Shown here: positions 43,248 to 55,972 of the stretch, one piece after another
Numbering within the stretch: position 1 is the first letter of the stretch
Layout: each line of letters starts with the position of its first letter
DNA from: Ceratorhiza oryzae-sativae
Lineage: Eukaryota > Basidiomycota > Agaricomycetes > Cantharellales > Ceratobasidiaceae
Length of the DNA: 64,000 nt
Direction: 5' to 3'
Assembly (NCBI GenBank): GCA_030998015.1
Contig: JARWMV010000247.1
Coordinates: 620,001-684,000, forward strand
Program-made: the position numbers and the translations under genes
The notes under the pieces: generated by a model
What the model was told of the DNA's origin: nothing
The model's database searches: none
What the model saw: only the letters and a program-made list of their open reading frames with translations

Positions 43248-44756
43248 GATTTGAAGGTTGTGATGATGAATCGCTTTCCAAGGTTTTCAAGTACGCTTAC
43301 ACACATGTATTTTATACTCGGCCTAGCCGCCCCGAGTCGGCCGTTCGGGTGTCTGCGACCCCGCCATGGGCGGTATGCTTGAAAATTTTGGGACAGCTGT
43401 AGGCGGCCCAACGAGATGGCAGGGCTGCCCAGACTGCAACCACGGGGATCACCCTCACGAACATCCTCTGGGCGGCACTGGCTCAGGCCATGTAGTTATA
43501 TGCAATAAAATGCAACTATTTAATGTATGGGTCAAATTACGGCCAACCAGGGGGCCCTAGGGGTACCCTGGTTCCGCGCGCATTTCCCATCCCGCCCACC
43601 ACCAGCTATACATCCCCTTTCCCCCGTCTCCACCGAGTGGACGGTGACCTTTTAAAAACGACGCGAGCGCCCACGTACACGTACCTCGCCGGTAGCCTCT
43701 GTGCGAGGCCAAGGCGCACATGCACTGTCCGGCCCTCTTTGTCGGTCGAGTGCTCCGCAAATCCTCCAACTGCTAGCTAGCCTGCGGTGGCAAACCGCTG
43801 TCTGAGTAAGCTTCGAGGCGCCCACTAGGCCCCGATAGTGCTGGAGGCTGGTGCTACTCTGGGCGTAGTATCAAGAATCTTGTACTTCCATGCCGGAGGG
43901 ACATCGAAGGGTCGATAGGCGTCCTTTAGCATCCACTGATGTCCAAACAGGCTTCACCAGCCTACAGCTGAACCTATCACAATGGTCTTCCATGGATTTA
44001 TTTTTTGACAGGCTCCCTGCCACCGCATGTGGACGTGAAACAAGAACCTGGAAGCTCGATGGATCTCGATCAAACCCTGGTCCTTCTCACAGTACATATT
44101 TTTTATGAATTACTTTTATATTGCCCTTTTCGGCGCGACATTGCATACTAGCCTTTTTCTCGACACAGTGCCGCTCGTGCTCCACTGCAAGTCTTCTTAC
44201 AACCTGACGCAATTTGGCTGGCCGCATTTACTCCGGTTGCAATATCACGTGTACCCTTAGCCAGCTCGACGAAAGATTCAAATGTATCGTCATATCTGCT
44301 TCCCAATATTATAATGCCGGCTGCTGGCTTACTCAAGTGCATCGATTGCAGTAGTACATCATTGTGCTATCGCGGCTTAAAATCTGAACGAGATGAAACA
44401 AGTGGACGTGCCCTTCGGAGGAAGCACTGGACGCAGTTGACTAACAGACAGTCGGTCAGCAGCCGAATTTACTTTACACCTTTGAGGGCGCTTGCCACTT
44501 ACATTAGTCTTGCAGCCCTACCGTGCGGCAATTGCGATATCTCACCTCGCAGGCAGCGTGAACCCACCAAAACTTATACTCATATGTTTTAGATGTTATA
44601 ATACATGACTTAATAAGCGACTGACGGTTGAATACCGCCCGTTAGTCCGTCGTTTAACGAACAGCCTGAAAATTGGGAGTTCAACTCACATGCTGCAAGA
44701 CTTTTGTAAGCAAGTGTACATTGACCCGCAATGAAAACGGCAGTTATCATCTAATC
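43248..44756. other. Intergenic, nothing recognised
   Basis: Includes a GC-rich stretch (about 43,320-43,800) with overlapping frames on both strands but no domain, and a small hairpin near 44,620. No gene supported. Confidence 0.4.
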
Positions 44757-45690
44757 TTACGTTCTCGCCAAAAGCGCAATGACCCGCAGCGGCAACTTGA
44801 GGAGCTTGTCGCGATTACTCTGTTCACTTTGAGTATGGAATAAATGAATAAATGAATAAAACCCGTAACGATGGTGATAGTAATAGAATGGTGAATTACG
44901 CCATACCTCCTATTGAGATGGCCGTAGGTGAGATGGTTCAAACTTGAAGTTCTTGACCAATGCAACCACTGTGACCTCTAGAATAGTTTGCAAGTAGGTA
45001 TAAGTCGATCAACCAGAGTGTAACACAAATGATCTCCAGAATGGCAAACTGATCAGCAGAGTCAGCAGCCAAGGGGGTTGATGAAGTATGCATATATAAA
45101 TGCGTTGGATTCACTAGCTCATTAGGTATGCACGGATAGAGGCGTAATTATCATCAAATCAAGTCGTCAGTTGCACTCATGTGTACGAAGTCGGCCCTGC
45201 CCCGAACGACATCCTTTTATCCAACTTGGTCAATGCCAGAAAAAAGAGCAAAGATTCTGGACTAACATTGACGAATATACCCCAGGTAGGTGGGCTCCTG
45301 CTTGCGTCACATCCTCCAGCTTGCTCCCGATCTCCCCATATCTTCGTGTAACGGTTGGCCATAATACGTGTTCATTTTTTGAGCTGAATGATTGTGACTA
45401 CACCGTTGGAGGTCTCCACAGGAAACTGAAATGGAACAACGGTATCTTGCTCGTTACGAAGGTCAGAGTCATTAAAAGGGCATAATCAAGCGGTAGTGGC
45501 AAAACCACTGAAGTTCTAGTCAAACTTAGTATTGGCCTGTGCAGTTGTAGAGTCTCTCGAGCAACTCCATCCAAGTAAGGTAATTCGAGCAATGCGTCGT
45601 GATTGACATCGTCCTGGTTCTGGCCGAAGTATTATTTTACCTCTTCACGAAGTTTAACTCGTATCTTCCAGCGGTCGGATCAATTCGGTG
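44757..45690 (-). pseudogene. Cytochrome P450 no. 3, truncated and inactivated
   Basis: Carries only the C-terminal third of the P450 family seen at 4.9 and 39.7 kb. REEVK is followed by an in-frame TAA, then YFGQNQDD and ELPYLDGVARETLQLHRP: the K-helix ExxR reads ETLQ, so its Arg is lost. The heme loop reads MSFGAGPTSYT, where Tyr replaces the Cys heme ligand. The C-terminus reads KLPLRVIALLART with TAA at 44,757. Upstream exons are missing. Loss of both invariant residues rules out P450 activity. Confidence 0.85.
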
Positions 45691-45905
45691 CCTAGAGTCA
45701 GGGTCCCGATCGGCCAAACAAACAGAGATAATACCACAGCCACAAAGACATGACCGTTGATTCACACAAAGCGTTATATTGATGACAACAATAAATCCAC
45801 GTTGTACAATGCAGCCAGTCGGTCACAGCGCGGTCTCACTGATACAAACAAATACCCCACTATAGAAAGGTCGAGAAAAGAGCTATTCACATCCCATAGC
45901 CACGA

Positions 45906-47327
45906 TTATAGATCCATATCCATCGCCATACTCACATCGTCCTCCCACTTCAACCCCTGCTTCCCTTCCTCCTCAGGCTCCTCTTCCATCCCGTCCTCGT
46001 CCCTATCATGTCCAGCGCCGCCTCTCAAACTACTCATCCCGAAACTCGACGAGCTAATTGACCGACCCATGCTACTCAGACGCATCGAGCCAAGATGGGC
46101 TGCAGCATCACAGCCAGCATGAGACGAACTAATCATGTATTCGTGCCCGCCAAAGCTCATCGCAGTATTATTCGGCGGACGAGATTGGTATCCTGGCACA
46201 GCCATCGCCGAAGAAGATCCGTAGCCACTGTCCTCACGCTCATCGTCCTCGTCACCACTCGATTCGTCCCGGTCGTCGATAGCCGATGTCGATACTGATT
46301 GTTCACGTTCACGATAATCCGAGTGGTGGGGGAGGTGAGTGGTGGAGGTGGGAGTGTTTGTGGTCGGAACTGAGGACCCAGGTGTGGGTAGAAGCCCTCC
46401 AGACAAGTACGCAGGCCAGAGTGATCTATCTTCCGGAAGACTCGTCCCTACGCCGTTCTGAGGCGAGATGTGAGATAAAATCGCGGCAGCCTATGAGATA
46501 CACAACATCAATCACGTCATCACGAAGCGAATGTACCGAATGAACAAACCTCGAGCATCTGGACCTGCTGATGTTTACTCAGCAGAAACTTGCTTGCCTC
46601 TCTCCAATGAGGCGAGTGCTCCCATCGATGCTTGACCAAGCAATTCGGATGTCGATATACCTATAAACGGCAATTATTAATAATCGGATCGCATATGGGC
46701 ATACGAGAAATTCCGTGACAGCAAAACAAGAAATCGTCCGTCATCGTGGCACCAAGGGGGAAAAAAAGACAAACATAGATACACTCGAGATCACACACCT
46801 TGGAACAAGTCTCACACTTGAAGATTTGTCCCTTCTTCTTCCCGCCGCCGGACCCGTTTGCCGGAGCTTCGGTCTCGGTCAGAACCGAGGCGGGCAAGCC
46901 GGACGCAACAGGCGAATCTCCAGTGGATGGGCTAAGCACCGGACAAACACGGTCAGCCCAAAAGCCTAAAGTAATTCCCCCACAAGCAAATTCCAAGCAC
47001 TCACCCGTTCCGGAGCGGTACGACAACGGCTGGGCTGGACACGGCGTTGGCTGCGTCGCTCATCCGTCTCCTGGTTTGCACTGCCCCGCTCAGCCTCCTC
47101 TTGTGTGTGCCATTCGCGGGAGCAGGTGAAGGCCGAACGACGGACGCTGTTGTCGAGGACCGAGAGGCATGGACAAAGCGGCCCAGCGCCGGCGCCGACG
47201 ACGCAGGTTGGGGCGATCCCGCGCTCGAGAGCGACAGCAGCGAAAGGGCAGCTTGAGTGGTGGGGACAGGGATATGATTCGTGGTCATCGTATACTGCTG
47301 AGTCATTGAAACTGTAGTGAGCGGCAT
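45906..47327 (-). CDS. C2H2 zinc-finger protein
   Basis: Likely DNA-binding regulator. ATG 47,327 opens MPLTTVSMTQQYTMTTNH, a Ser/Thr/Pro/Ala-rich N-terminus with a basic patch (HKRRLSGAVQTRRRM). After an intron near 46,950-47,005 comes a KKKGQIFKCETCSKV exon whose zinc finger is completed across a second intron by YRHPNCLVKHRWEHSPHW (CX2CX12HX3H). A helical stretch KFLLSKHQQVQMLEAAAILS follows, then an acidic, Ser-rich C-terminus (DESSGDEDDEREDSG, EEEPEEEGKQG) to the stop at 45,906. One canonical finger only; similar single-finger proteins are common in basidiomycetes. Frame intact as far as I can follow. Confidence 0.75.
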
Positions 47328-47922
47328 GGTCAATCTATTTGTGTTCGTACTTACAATACACACTCGACGCTCTCAACTAACGCGTTGACTAACAGGGGGG
47401 CAGAAGAGCAAGACAAGATCGAGTGATTAAAGTAGCGCGAAATGATATTGGAATTTGGGGACAAGTAATCTGGAACCAAGAGAGAAAAAATGAGGGATTA
47501 GTGACGTCGTATTTATATTCCAAGAGTGGCAGAGTCTCAAAAACGCCAAGAGCTCAGAGCAGGCTCAATCCAGACAGGTGCAGTCCGACACCCGGTCCAA
47601 AGACAGAAAATACACACTCACAGGTGTGGATGCTGTCGTGTGTTGCGTGCGCAGTGTCCCAGCCGGTGATGGCAGCAGAAAAAAGTTATGAGGATCGCAT
47701 ATCAACTCGGTCGTGGACTATCCTGCAACAAGTCAATCTGTCTAATTTGCATCCGTCGATTACACATCAGGGTCATGTGTTCAAACAAAGGACTCAGCCA
47801 CGCATACACCCACTAAACCCCGTTCAGGCGAACTTTAAAAAAGGTGATACTATACAGGCATACCAAACCGTACACAGTCATCCGGGACAATGAGCGGCTA
47901 AAACTCTAATAATAATCCTAAA
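47328..47922. other. Intergenic between zinc-finger and membrane protein genes
   Basis: Upstream region of the zinc-finger gene and 3' flank of the next. A plus frame at 47,423-47,893 has no recognisable domain. Confidence 0.4.
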
Positions 47923-49676
47923 CTATACCTGCGAAGCCCCTTTTTCAACATCGGCGTCGTTCGGCTCATTGGTCGCTATCGACTCGTTGACAGACAAAGC
48001 ACTCGGCATACATTTGACATCATTCAACATGATATCGCCTTGCTGCTCGGTCGTAATCGTGACCTGCGATTTAAAATTTAGGCTTGCTACATTTGCCGGA
48101 GGAGTATCGAGCTCACCTGCACGCTCATCTGATGGTTCTGGTCCCCATCGTCATTGCGGCTTTTCATAGCGTCACCAATCCTGCTCAAGATACCAGGGCC
48201 TTTGGCAGCCCTAGTCCTCTTCTTTCCCTTTACGTTCTTGCTAAACACGACACTATCATTCCCTGCAGTCGACCTCCCATTGGCATTAGTCGACGACCGA
48301 CCGAGTCCAGCGTTGTTTGGCATATAATCGTACATCGAATCCGGGTACTGCGTCCCGAACCGCACAGGAGATTTGAGTACACCATCCTCAACCACATGAG
48401 AATGGTGGGATGTCGGGCCTGCAGGACCTTGCGTCGGGGCCCCGGGGGTCAAGCCCCCTGTCGGAGGCGTGCTCTCCCCTGATGAACTGGCGTTGTCCGT
48501 AACCCAGAACAAGACGAGCGCGTTCAACGTCACGTCGGTTCCGCAGCTCCCGAGGCAGACCCAGCCGAGCTGTTCACCGTGCATGATGGTCAACACGGCA
48601 ATATTAACCTGTGCCAAAGGTCAGACACCGCAATCATCGACGGAAGATAGTGAGGGATGTACGGTAGAAGTTGTCAGCGCAGCACCAGCAGCAAACAAGG
48701 TTCGCATCGCCATCTTCCGAATCCTGGGGTTCACCAAGCGACTGCGGAACAGCGGCCACAGAAACATCGACGTCAAGAATATGTTGATATACAGATCGTA
48801 TATTAACAACGACAGCGACCTGCATTGACCCATCAATTCAACACATGGATCCTCCGCCAAGAACGGTGGTAGGCACTCACGCATATTTCCGAAGTCCGAT
48901 TATGCAAGCTCGGTCTGGGCGAAAAAATGCGACCCGACCTAGGAACACATTGATACCGAACCCTGGCTGATAAATGAGAAACATGATAGTGACATACCTA
49001 TAAGCATGATGATTAAAACGGCAACATATGGGAGCATTGTGACAAAGCACAACCAATAAACCTTGGACTGGAATCGAGGTTGATGTGTGCCTCCCCAAAC
49101 GATATGAACCTGGACCCAGCTCAGCAGCAATCTTCACAAAATTCGAGAAAGCGGATCACCTTTTCGATTAAAAACCAGTATACCATAACCTTGCTAAACG
49201 CGTACAACACGATGCACGCGTAGATGCCCAACGAGCAATTGAGGAAATTGCTGGACATGCCGGCGCCGTTGATCAATATACCAGCTATTCGGCAAGGTCC
49301 AATCAGCACCTAACAGAAATCCGCACACGTTCAAACACGTACTTGAAAAAAGAAACAGCCAGCTAGGGGTATGGGATGAGCATGCGAGAAATGAACAGGC
49401 CGCGAGATGAGGACTCACGAGTCGGCGAATACGAGCAGAATGCATAACCGCGGCCATGACATGCCGGCCCAAGTATCCCAGACCAGCAGGTTCTTGGTCC
49501 GACGGGCAAAGCAAAAAGCAAGAACAGAGCAGCCTTTATTGCCCATTGTCAGTTGCGATGAGAGAAGACGATACGAGGGACTGACCGCCAAGATGGATAA
49601 AGCTGGATAGCGTCTGCATACCCCTATTGGGGAAGACGACACCTGGGGGCAGCGACGGATGATCCGTATACGACAT
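47923..49676 (-). CDS. Multi-pass (about 7 TM) membrane protein
   Basis: ATG 49,676 (MSYTDHPSLPPGVVFPNRG). Hydrophobic exons follow, separated by short introns: FARRTKNLLVWDTWAGMSW (near 49,480), GIYACIVLYAFSKVMVYWFL (near 49,200), VYWLCFVTMLPYVAVLIIML (near 49,040), SLSLLIYDLYINIFLTSMFL (near 48,800), then RKMAMRTLFAAGAALTTSTV and IMHGEQLGWVCLGSCGTDV plus TLNALVLFWVT (near 48,500-48,700). The cytoplasmic tail is Ser/Gly-rich and polar (48,090-48,490), with a last exon ending DADVEKGASQV and TAG at 47,923. The ALTTST and GWVCLGSCGTDV blocks recall an uncharacterised 7-TM family of basidiomycetes; a receptor role is possible but not shown. Confidence 0.7.
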
Positions 49677-51393
49677 ATCAAGAAAGAACGACCAAGTGGG
49701 AGAGCAGGAGCAGAAAGGCTATCTCTGCATCGTATGCTCGTGTGGTTATATACCAGCAACGAGGCACCCGGCTCCGGTCACTGATCGACGCGAAAGAGGG
49801 GCCGGACCAACTGAATCCGGCAGGCACCGATAAGTAATCCGTTCCAGATCATCATGCCCGCGGTAAATTGACATGGGCCACGACCAATGGCCTCCCTGTG
49901 CCTCTTGTGCTTTTCGGGGCTTGAATGCAGCGGCCAGCGAGAGACCAACAACTCCTGAGAGCTGTCGGCCTCTGGCCGAGTGAGCCACCTCGCACTCGTA
50001 GAACATCGAGAAACCGGGTGAAAGGGTCATCAAACGATAGGGTAGCGCCTATGGGCTTGATCGAAATCTATCACGCGCTTGTGACGAAACGAATAGAAGT
50101 GGCCGAGTCGATGTTTGGCGATCGGTGTGTCAATTGATTACGTTGGAGAAAAACTTTCAAGGTCTTGGTTACGAGCTTAAATTGTTATCTGCTTTTTTGA
50201 TTGCTCCCGAATTTCTCCGTCAAACAGGCGCGCGGTCTCGTCTTATTGTATCTGAGTCGTGTTGGTGGACAAACCCCAAGGTAGGGCACCTCAGTGAACC
50301 GAGGAGGGCTGAAACTGGGGTCAGCAAAACGCCCAGCGCCGAAGGGAGGACGTCGAAGGCTGGTTCTCAGTGTTTTTCATGATGGCGAATTCTAAGGCTT
50401 GCCTCTTTCGTCATCGCCTAGTTACTTCTACCTCTGCAAGCCCCATAGTGACGAGGCGGATCGAACTTGAAAGGTTTAAGACTATGCGACAGATCCAACA
50501 TAACTTGGTTGAAAAATATGCTGCGAACTTGTCTCCTCGCATGAATCCATTCAGCTGCTCCTCATTTGCTTCTCGCGTTTGTTTCTTTCGCCGTCGTCAT
50601 CCTATTCCGAAACCATCCGGGATAGTTCGCAGCTCGCGACTGCAGGCACTAGACCGCCTTGTCGCTGCTGAGACGCATCATTTTCATCATTTTCATTACG
50701 GCCATAGCACCGATACTCCGAAGTGATGTGGCATATTGGGCAGCATGGAAAGTCCGAATGACAAGTTAAATAACATCAGAGCACAGTCGACCCACCCCGA
50801 CAGGTGTTCCCCAACAGGGAAGAGCCCACGGAACACACGTAAATTCAGAGATAACCCAGACACTAACCATTTACACTGAGCCAGAGGGTACATCGATCGG
50901 TGACTGTTGTGACAATCATGAGCTTGCCTCTGCAAAATCAGGAGGCGAGACTTGTCACCTGCATGCTAGCCAACCCCAGCTGGCACGCATCGGCAGGTTT
51001 TCGGCACCGAAATTAGAGGTGGACAATCAATCTCAAGGAGGGGTCCTGACGCACGTGGTTCACGCACGGGCTTAGCCAGCTAGCCGGCCGGATAGCCATC
51101 GGTCCATTTCATGGGGAATTCTGAGGTCCCTACGCCACAACGCCACCATCATTTATCCTGGTATTCTACCCCTGAGACGGAAACTAGACCAGTGAGGTTT
51201 AAAATCGAAGAGTATGATAAATGGTTAGTCATATGCGCTCATTAACCCGATGAGGCTTAAATCTGTCGCAGGTAAAGGCCGAGTGTATATCGATGGCCTT
51301 GGTGTGTCAAGGCAAAGTTCGGATGATGGCCTAGATTGTAGGATCAACGCCAAGCATGATCTAGCACGGTTGTGGTGTGAGCACAGCTCGTGT
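49677..51393. other. Intergenic, nothing recognised
   Basis: About 1.7 kb. A plus frame at 50,370-50,726 (MANSKACLFRHRLVTS...) lacks known motifs. Probably the promoter of the membrane protein gene plus spacer. TCCTGACGCACGTG at about 51,043 equals the sequence at the right end of the 4.1 kb MITE. Confidence 0.4.
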
Positions 51394-53666
51394 CACCACA
51401 GTTCACTCGATTTTTTCCCGGCGCTGTCCAGGCGGGATGGGGCGGGACAGGATGGGACGGGACGGGACAGGGTGGGACAGAGGTGGGCAGCCACAGGACC
51501 TGGCGGGAAAGCGCGTGGATGTCCGTCATAGGACATCGTATAGGAGGATCGACGGAATTGCCAATTGGCCGCCAATCCTGCTAAGGCAACTCGTCGCCAA
51601 CGCATAACCTGCTCTTGACCACGACCACGACCACGACAGACTCCACAGTCGCTCGGAAAACGCGTAAAAATTTACCTGTAATTATTGTACCGATTACATA
51701 GACCGAATACATCATTTTACCAAACATGGACGACGACGAGACGATGCAACTGGCGGTGGCGGAAGCGAAACGAGTGGGTATGAGGACGTAAAGAGACCGG
51801 TCGCTAACTATTTCACAGTGGAAAATTAGCGTTAACACACTCCTGGGTCTCGATCGAAAGCCGTGCGACTGCAACTGCTGCAAACTCGAGAAGGACTTCC
51901 CGCCCGCCACCATTGCAAAACACTTGAACATTTATGGAGAAATACATCCTGCGATCGACAGCAGCAAGAGCGCGCTGGTGGCTAATAATGCTGGTCCTTC
52001 TCGTTTCAGCCCTGGCTCTGTGCATGGCTCGTGTGGCTCACGTGGCTCTCCTTGGCGCTTCGCTCCTCCCTCGCTTGGTTCTCTCCCTCGCCCCCGGCTC
52101 TCTCCCACTCCACTTGAAATTCCTAATCAAACAGACGATGCGGAAATGGAATATGCTAGTGGCTTGTCTTGCTCTAGTTCACGACAACCTGTACCTGTGC
52201 CTCCATGACTGGTTACTCCTTCGGCAATCCATTGTGGCTCGATCCGAATGATATGCCTTTTACTACTTGGATTAACATATTGCATGGATTTGGCAAACGC
52301 AGGGTTGAAATCCTTGCCTTCAACAGGCGTTCCCTTGCAAGCACTGCACTGCTTTGTAAAAAGCTGCAAAAGGTGAGCTATATGCGCTGAAATAAGCAAC
52401 CTATTACTTACGGCATTTGCTTGTGTGTTCATTAACATCTGGCGCTTGTGCCTTCCAACACTATCCTCGAATGTATTTGTCTCTTTTTGTGTAGTGTACT
52501 TCTTGTGCTCAACCCAGGTAAGAGCCTTGAAGTGTGCGAATATCTGTTCATCACTCAGGCTATCCAGGAACTTGCGTTGGACACTCGGCTCAGACTTCTT
52601 CTGGAAATCGACATCGCTCTTGATACGTCGCTGGTGTTTTGGGGCCTTAACAGATTGGGTAAGCTCTCCTTCGTCACTCTTGTCTTCAATGGTCTGACGC
52701 TTTTTGGGGGTCTTGGGTGGCGGAATCTTTTCTGTGCTTGGCAGAAAGGCAAGGGCGTTTCAACACTACTGCAATCTGTTCCATAGGAACAGGGTTGTCA
52801 TTTTGGTCTAGAATAATGACACAAAGTGCACGCTTTCTCTCACCATAATATTGCAGCTCATCTTCCTCACCAATGTCTAGGTCCTGATTGTTCCCGCCCC
52901 TGCTCGAATCACGATTGTCACCATCGTCACCTTTTTCATCCTCTCCAGCAATTTTGTTTCCCTCGCCTTCGCATCCAGACTTGTCTTTGTCGCTCGAACT
53001 CCCTTTAGCCTGTCCCTTGCCACGGAATTTAGAGAACTGGTGAGCAAATAATACGCATATATTCTGATTTGATTGCTGACCTTCAGCTACTTTGTGACTG
53101 GAGGCCTGAACCCACAGTTTGCGCATATTCGAACCACCAAGCTTGGGCTGTAAGTATGAGTGATTCTTAGTCGGCTTTGATTTGGACTGGGATTGACGCG
53201 CAGTCGTCTCAGGCCTCGATTGGGGAGCCACTTTGGTTTGTGTATGGTGATGGGGGAGAAACCAAGCAAGAAGTGAGTTCATGCGCCTGTTCTTTATGTG
53301 ACCGCGTGTTGACCTACCATCTTGTTGTTTTTCACGGCGCCGAACCAGTTCTCGAGACTGAAAAACGAGGGATTGGCTACCGCCACGACTGGCTTGGGTG
53401 GAGACTTATCGTTCTGGGCATGTACTGACTATAAACGAATAATAGTAATTATTTTAGATTACATGATACGGCTAGATAAGGAAGGATATCGCGGGACAGG
53501 GAAGGACAGCGCGGGATGCCGAATTTCCTGAACCTGTCCCACCCTGTCCCTCGAGCATTATCCCAGACGCGTCCCTGCGCCATCCCGCTCTGTCCCGCCC
53601 CGCCCCGTCCTGTCCCGCCCCATCCCGCCTGGACAGCGCCAGGAAAAAATCGAGTGAACTGTGGTG
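51394..53666. mobile_element. DNA transposon-like element with G-rich terminal inverted repeats
   Basis: 2,273 bp. Both ends read, outside in, CACCACAGTTCACTCGATTT, then a stretch reaching GGCGCTGTCCAGGCGGGATG, nearly identical over about 60 bp, then decaying G-run repeats (GGGACGGGACGGGACAGGGT on the left). TGT lies outside each end and could be a 3-bp duplication. Minus-strand frames inside (about 53,280 down to 52,130) are acidic or basic and low in complexity, with no catalytic domain recognised, so it is probably non-autonomous or of an unfamiliar type. Confidence 0.75.
52686..53282 (-). CDS. Unrecognised frame inside the G-rich TIR element
   Basis: About 198 codons in two linked parts: an N-terminal basic part (SRPETTARQSQSKSKPTKNH, MRKLWVQASSHKVAEGQQSN) and a charged Asp/Glu/Gly-rich part (DKSGCEGEGNKIAGEDEKGD). 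Further minus frames (KCSACKGTP-like near 52,370) may be later exons. Could be an N-terminal part of a transposase; no support beyond position. Confidence 0.3.
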   Translation of the reverse strand: MNSLLAWFLPHHHTQTKVAPQSRPETTARQSQSKSKPTKNHSYLQPKLGGSNMRKLWVQASSHKVAEGQQSNQNICVLFAHQFSKFRGKGQAKGSSSDKDKSGCEGEGNKIAGEDEKGDDGDNRDSSRGGNNQDLDIGEEDELQYYGERKRALCVIILDQNDNPVPMEQIAVVLKRPCLSAKHRKDSATQDPQKASDH

Positions 53667-55972
53667 TGTCGGCGAAGGGCTTATCTCCGTCTCCTGTGTA
53701 TATCCCTTGCTGAGTTAGGTACTCTTCGTTGGATCACCGGGACGTGTCAAACCTGTTGGTCGCCCATATACTATTGATGGGTTCATTTCCACTTGCCATT
53801 CATACCTTGCACCGCTCCCTGGAGCCTGCAGATCAGAACGTAATCAATTTGGGGTCGGACTTTCTGTTGCTGTTTCAGGTGGCGTAGACTTATTAGTAGG
53901 CAGGAAATCTCAGCCACCTCCAAAAGCGAATCAAATTAACATAGCTATCTAAAGGCCTTTCATTATCCGCCAGGTATGCTGTACGGCGGGTATCGATTGA
54001 AGGGACCCTAGGGCAATCACAGCCCCCCTACCCGTGCAATAGAATTATTATCTCGATGGTGGAGAAGACATGCTCAGAAGGAAGAACAAATTTCCAAAAC
54101 GTAAAAGGTTGAGGGACGGGAAAAAACACTGAGTGGAGTTTGGAGTTGAATGGTCGTACTTCTACAAAAGTGCGCCGGCTATTGCAACTGACGCCCAGTC
54201 TCATCTACGTGAATGATTTAGAATTTTTGTGAGTTCATGCACTGATTCAAGGAACCCACCCACAGCCTCGGCAAACGGTTGGGGGCCAATCTTTCCTGCC
54301 TTTCACCAGCTTCGGGTATTGCAAAGCAAGCTGAACTCGCTCTTGGACACTAAGTACCATCAAAAGCGTTGCATATTGGGTTTTCTCCTTATTTTCAATC
54401 CGATTCAGCTTTTGTTAGCTAACAATCAAAGCGACCGGCGTACCCTTATATATTCGAGTAACATAAGCGCCTCTAGTCGTTCCCACAAATTGTTCGATAT
54501 CCGCGTATGCACTCTTGTTCTCTGCTTCAAGAGATGCTCTCTGAAACTGCGACAGCCGTCGGCAACTACTCTGGGCGAGGTTCTCAAATCCATAGCGTTC
54601 GAGAACTTTGTATACTGTAAGCTCCTGAAAAGCCCGACTCACTTGCGTGAGTGTTCGAGATGAGCGATCCTAATGAGCTTACCATTGTGATTGAATCGAT
54701 GAAAACTTCGTGAATGAGAGTGTTCGCTATCGCTTTCATAAGTATTTTATCCTTAATTCTTTATGCCCTTTCGAGCCGCTCAAGTAAATACCGAGAGTTA
54801 TTAAAGTCAATCTATTTGCACATTTGGAGTAAAGCCCAAGTGGCTGATTGGATAGCCCCAGACATACGCACCATAGCTTTAGTAAAATAGTGGAGCGACA
54901 ATTTGACAGGTGAATGTGTGCCCCTGGCTTCTTCCAGACGAGGTCGGCATTCGTGTGAGCCACTATTGCCGTTTCACATAAAGTTGGCGGAGCGCTTATT
55001 TTTTGATCCAATAAATACAGACAGTATTCCTGACATTCTAGATGAAGTACGAGGGTTGAGAGTAAATGAATGATACGAAAATAATTGCATGAATGAGTCT
55101 GATCGATTAACAGAGAGAAAATGAGCCTGGACAGACGGTCGAGGAAGACCTCTGTACGGTAGACTTGGAACTATCGAGTTTGCTCCCTGTCGATCGATTC
55201 CTTTTGTCAGTGCGGTCATTTTTGTCTCTTATACAATCACTAAATCCTGCGGGTTCGCGCAAAAAACGTTTCAAAAGGTCAGTATTCATTTGATCAAACA
55301 ATAAACGGTCCACCAACTTTGTGTGAAACAGCAATAATACCGGGAGCGGCGCTGGTGGTGAGAGTGAAGCCCACGGGGGTTCAGAGTTGCTACTATAACT
55401 GACTGGCGGAGTCACCTGGCCCGCATTTAGTCAAGCGGTCCTGGCGAGCTTCGAGTACATGTTGATATTCAAATACCGTGCAGGTAAGGATAAGAGGAGC
55501 TCTGAACTCGTATAGAGTGGGTAGATGCGGTTCATCGTTGGCGTCGAGTGCATAACGGCCATAACCTATTCGTCAGCGAGTGCCTAGATGACGAGCGATA
55601 GCAAGGCATACAAGCTCGGAATTTCTGATGGTGATCAATTGCTCAAAAAGACGTTCGTGTTTCAAGCTTGGCTACAGGTTGCATTGCCAGCTCGTAGAAC
55701 AAGGTCATACCATGAGGTCATGTGACCTCTAGATATCAAGTTATCTCCTAGTTAAATGCAACGGGGTCGACTTGAATGCCATCAGCACTTGTAACCTGGA
55801 TGTACAATTATCGAACGAACTCATTGTCACAGAGTAGCGTTTGCACGAATATAACCAAATATTGAATTTCGATTGGCTAACTCGATATCGGGACAGCTTT
55901 ATTCTGTAAAAACTCTCAATCTACTAATCGAGTCATTTAGTTTGGCGGTTAAATGCCCATGGGGTGCCATTT
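53667..55972. other. Intergenic, nothing recognised
   Basis: About 2.3 kb of AT-rich spacer. Minus frames at 54,415-54,642 and 55,107-55,415 show no domain. No clear repeats seen by eye. Confidence 0.4.

Noticed and set aside
43320..43800. GC-rich overlapping frames as a gene
   Set aside because: Similar-length frames on both strands, no motif, no intron structure; composition effect.
51430..51480. GGGAC repeats as telomere-like or microsatellite DNA
   Set aside because: They are part of inverted termini that recur at 53.5-53.6 kb in reverse orientation, so transposon ends explain them better.
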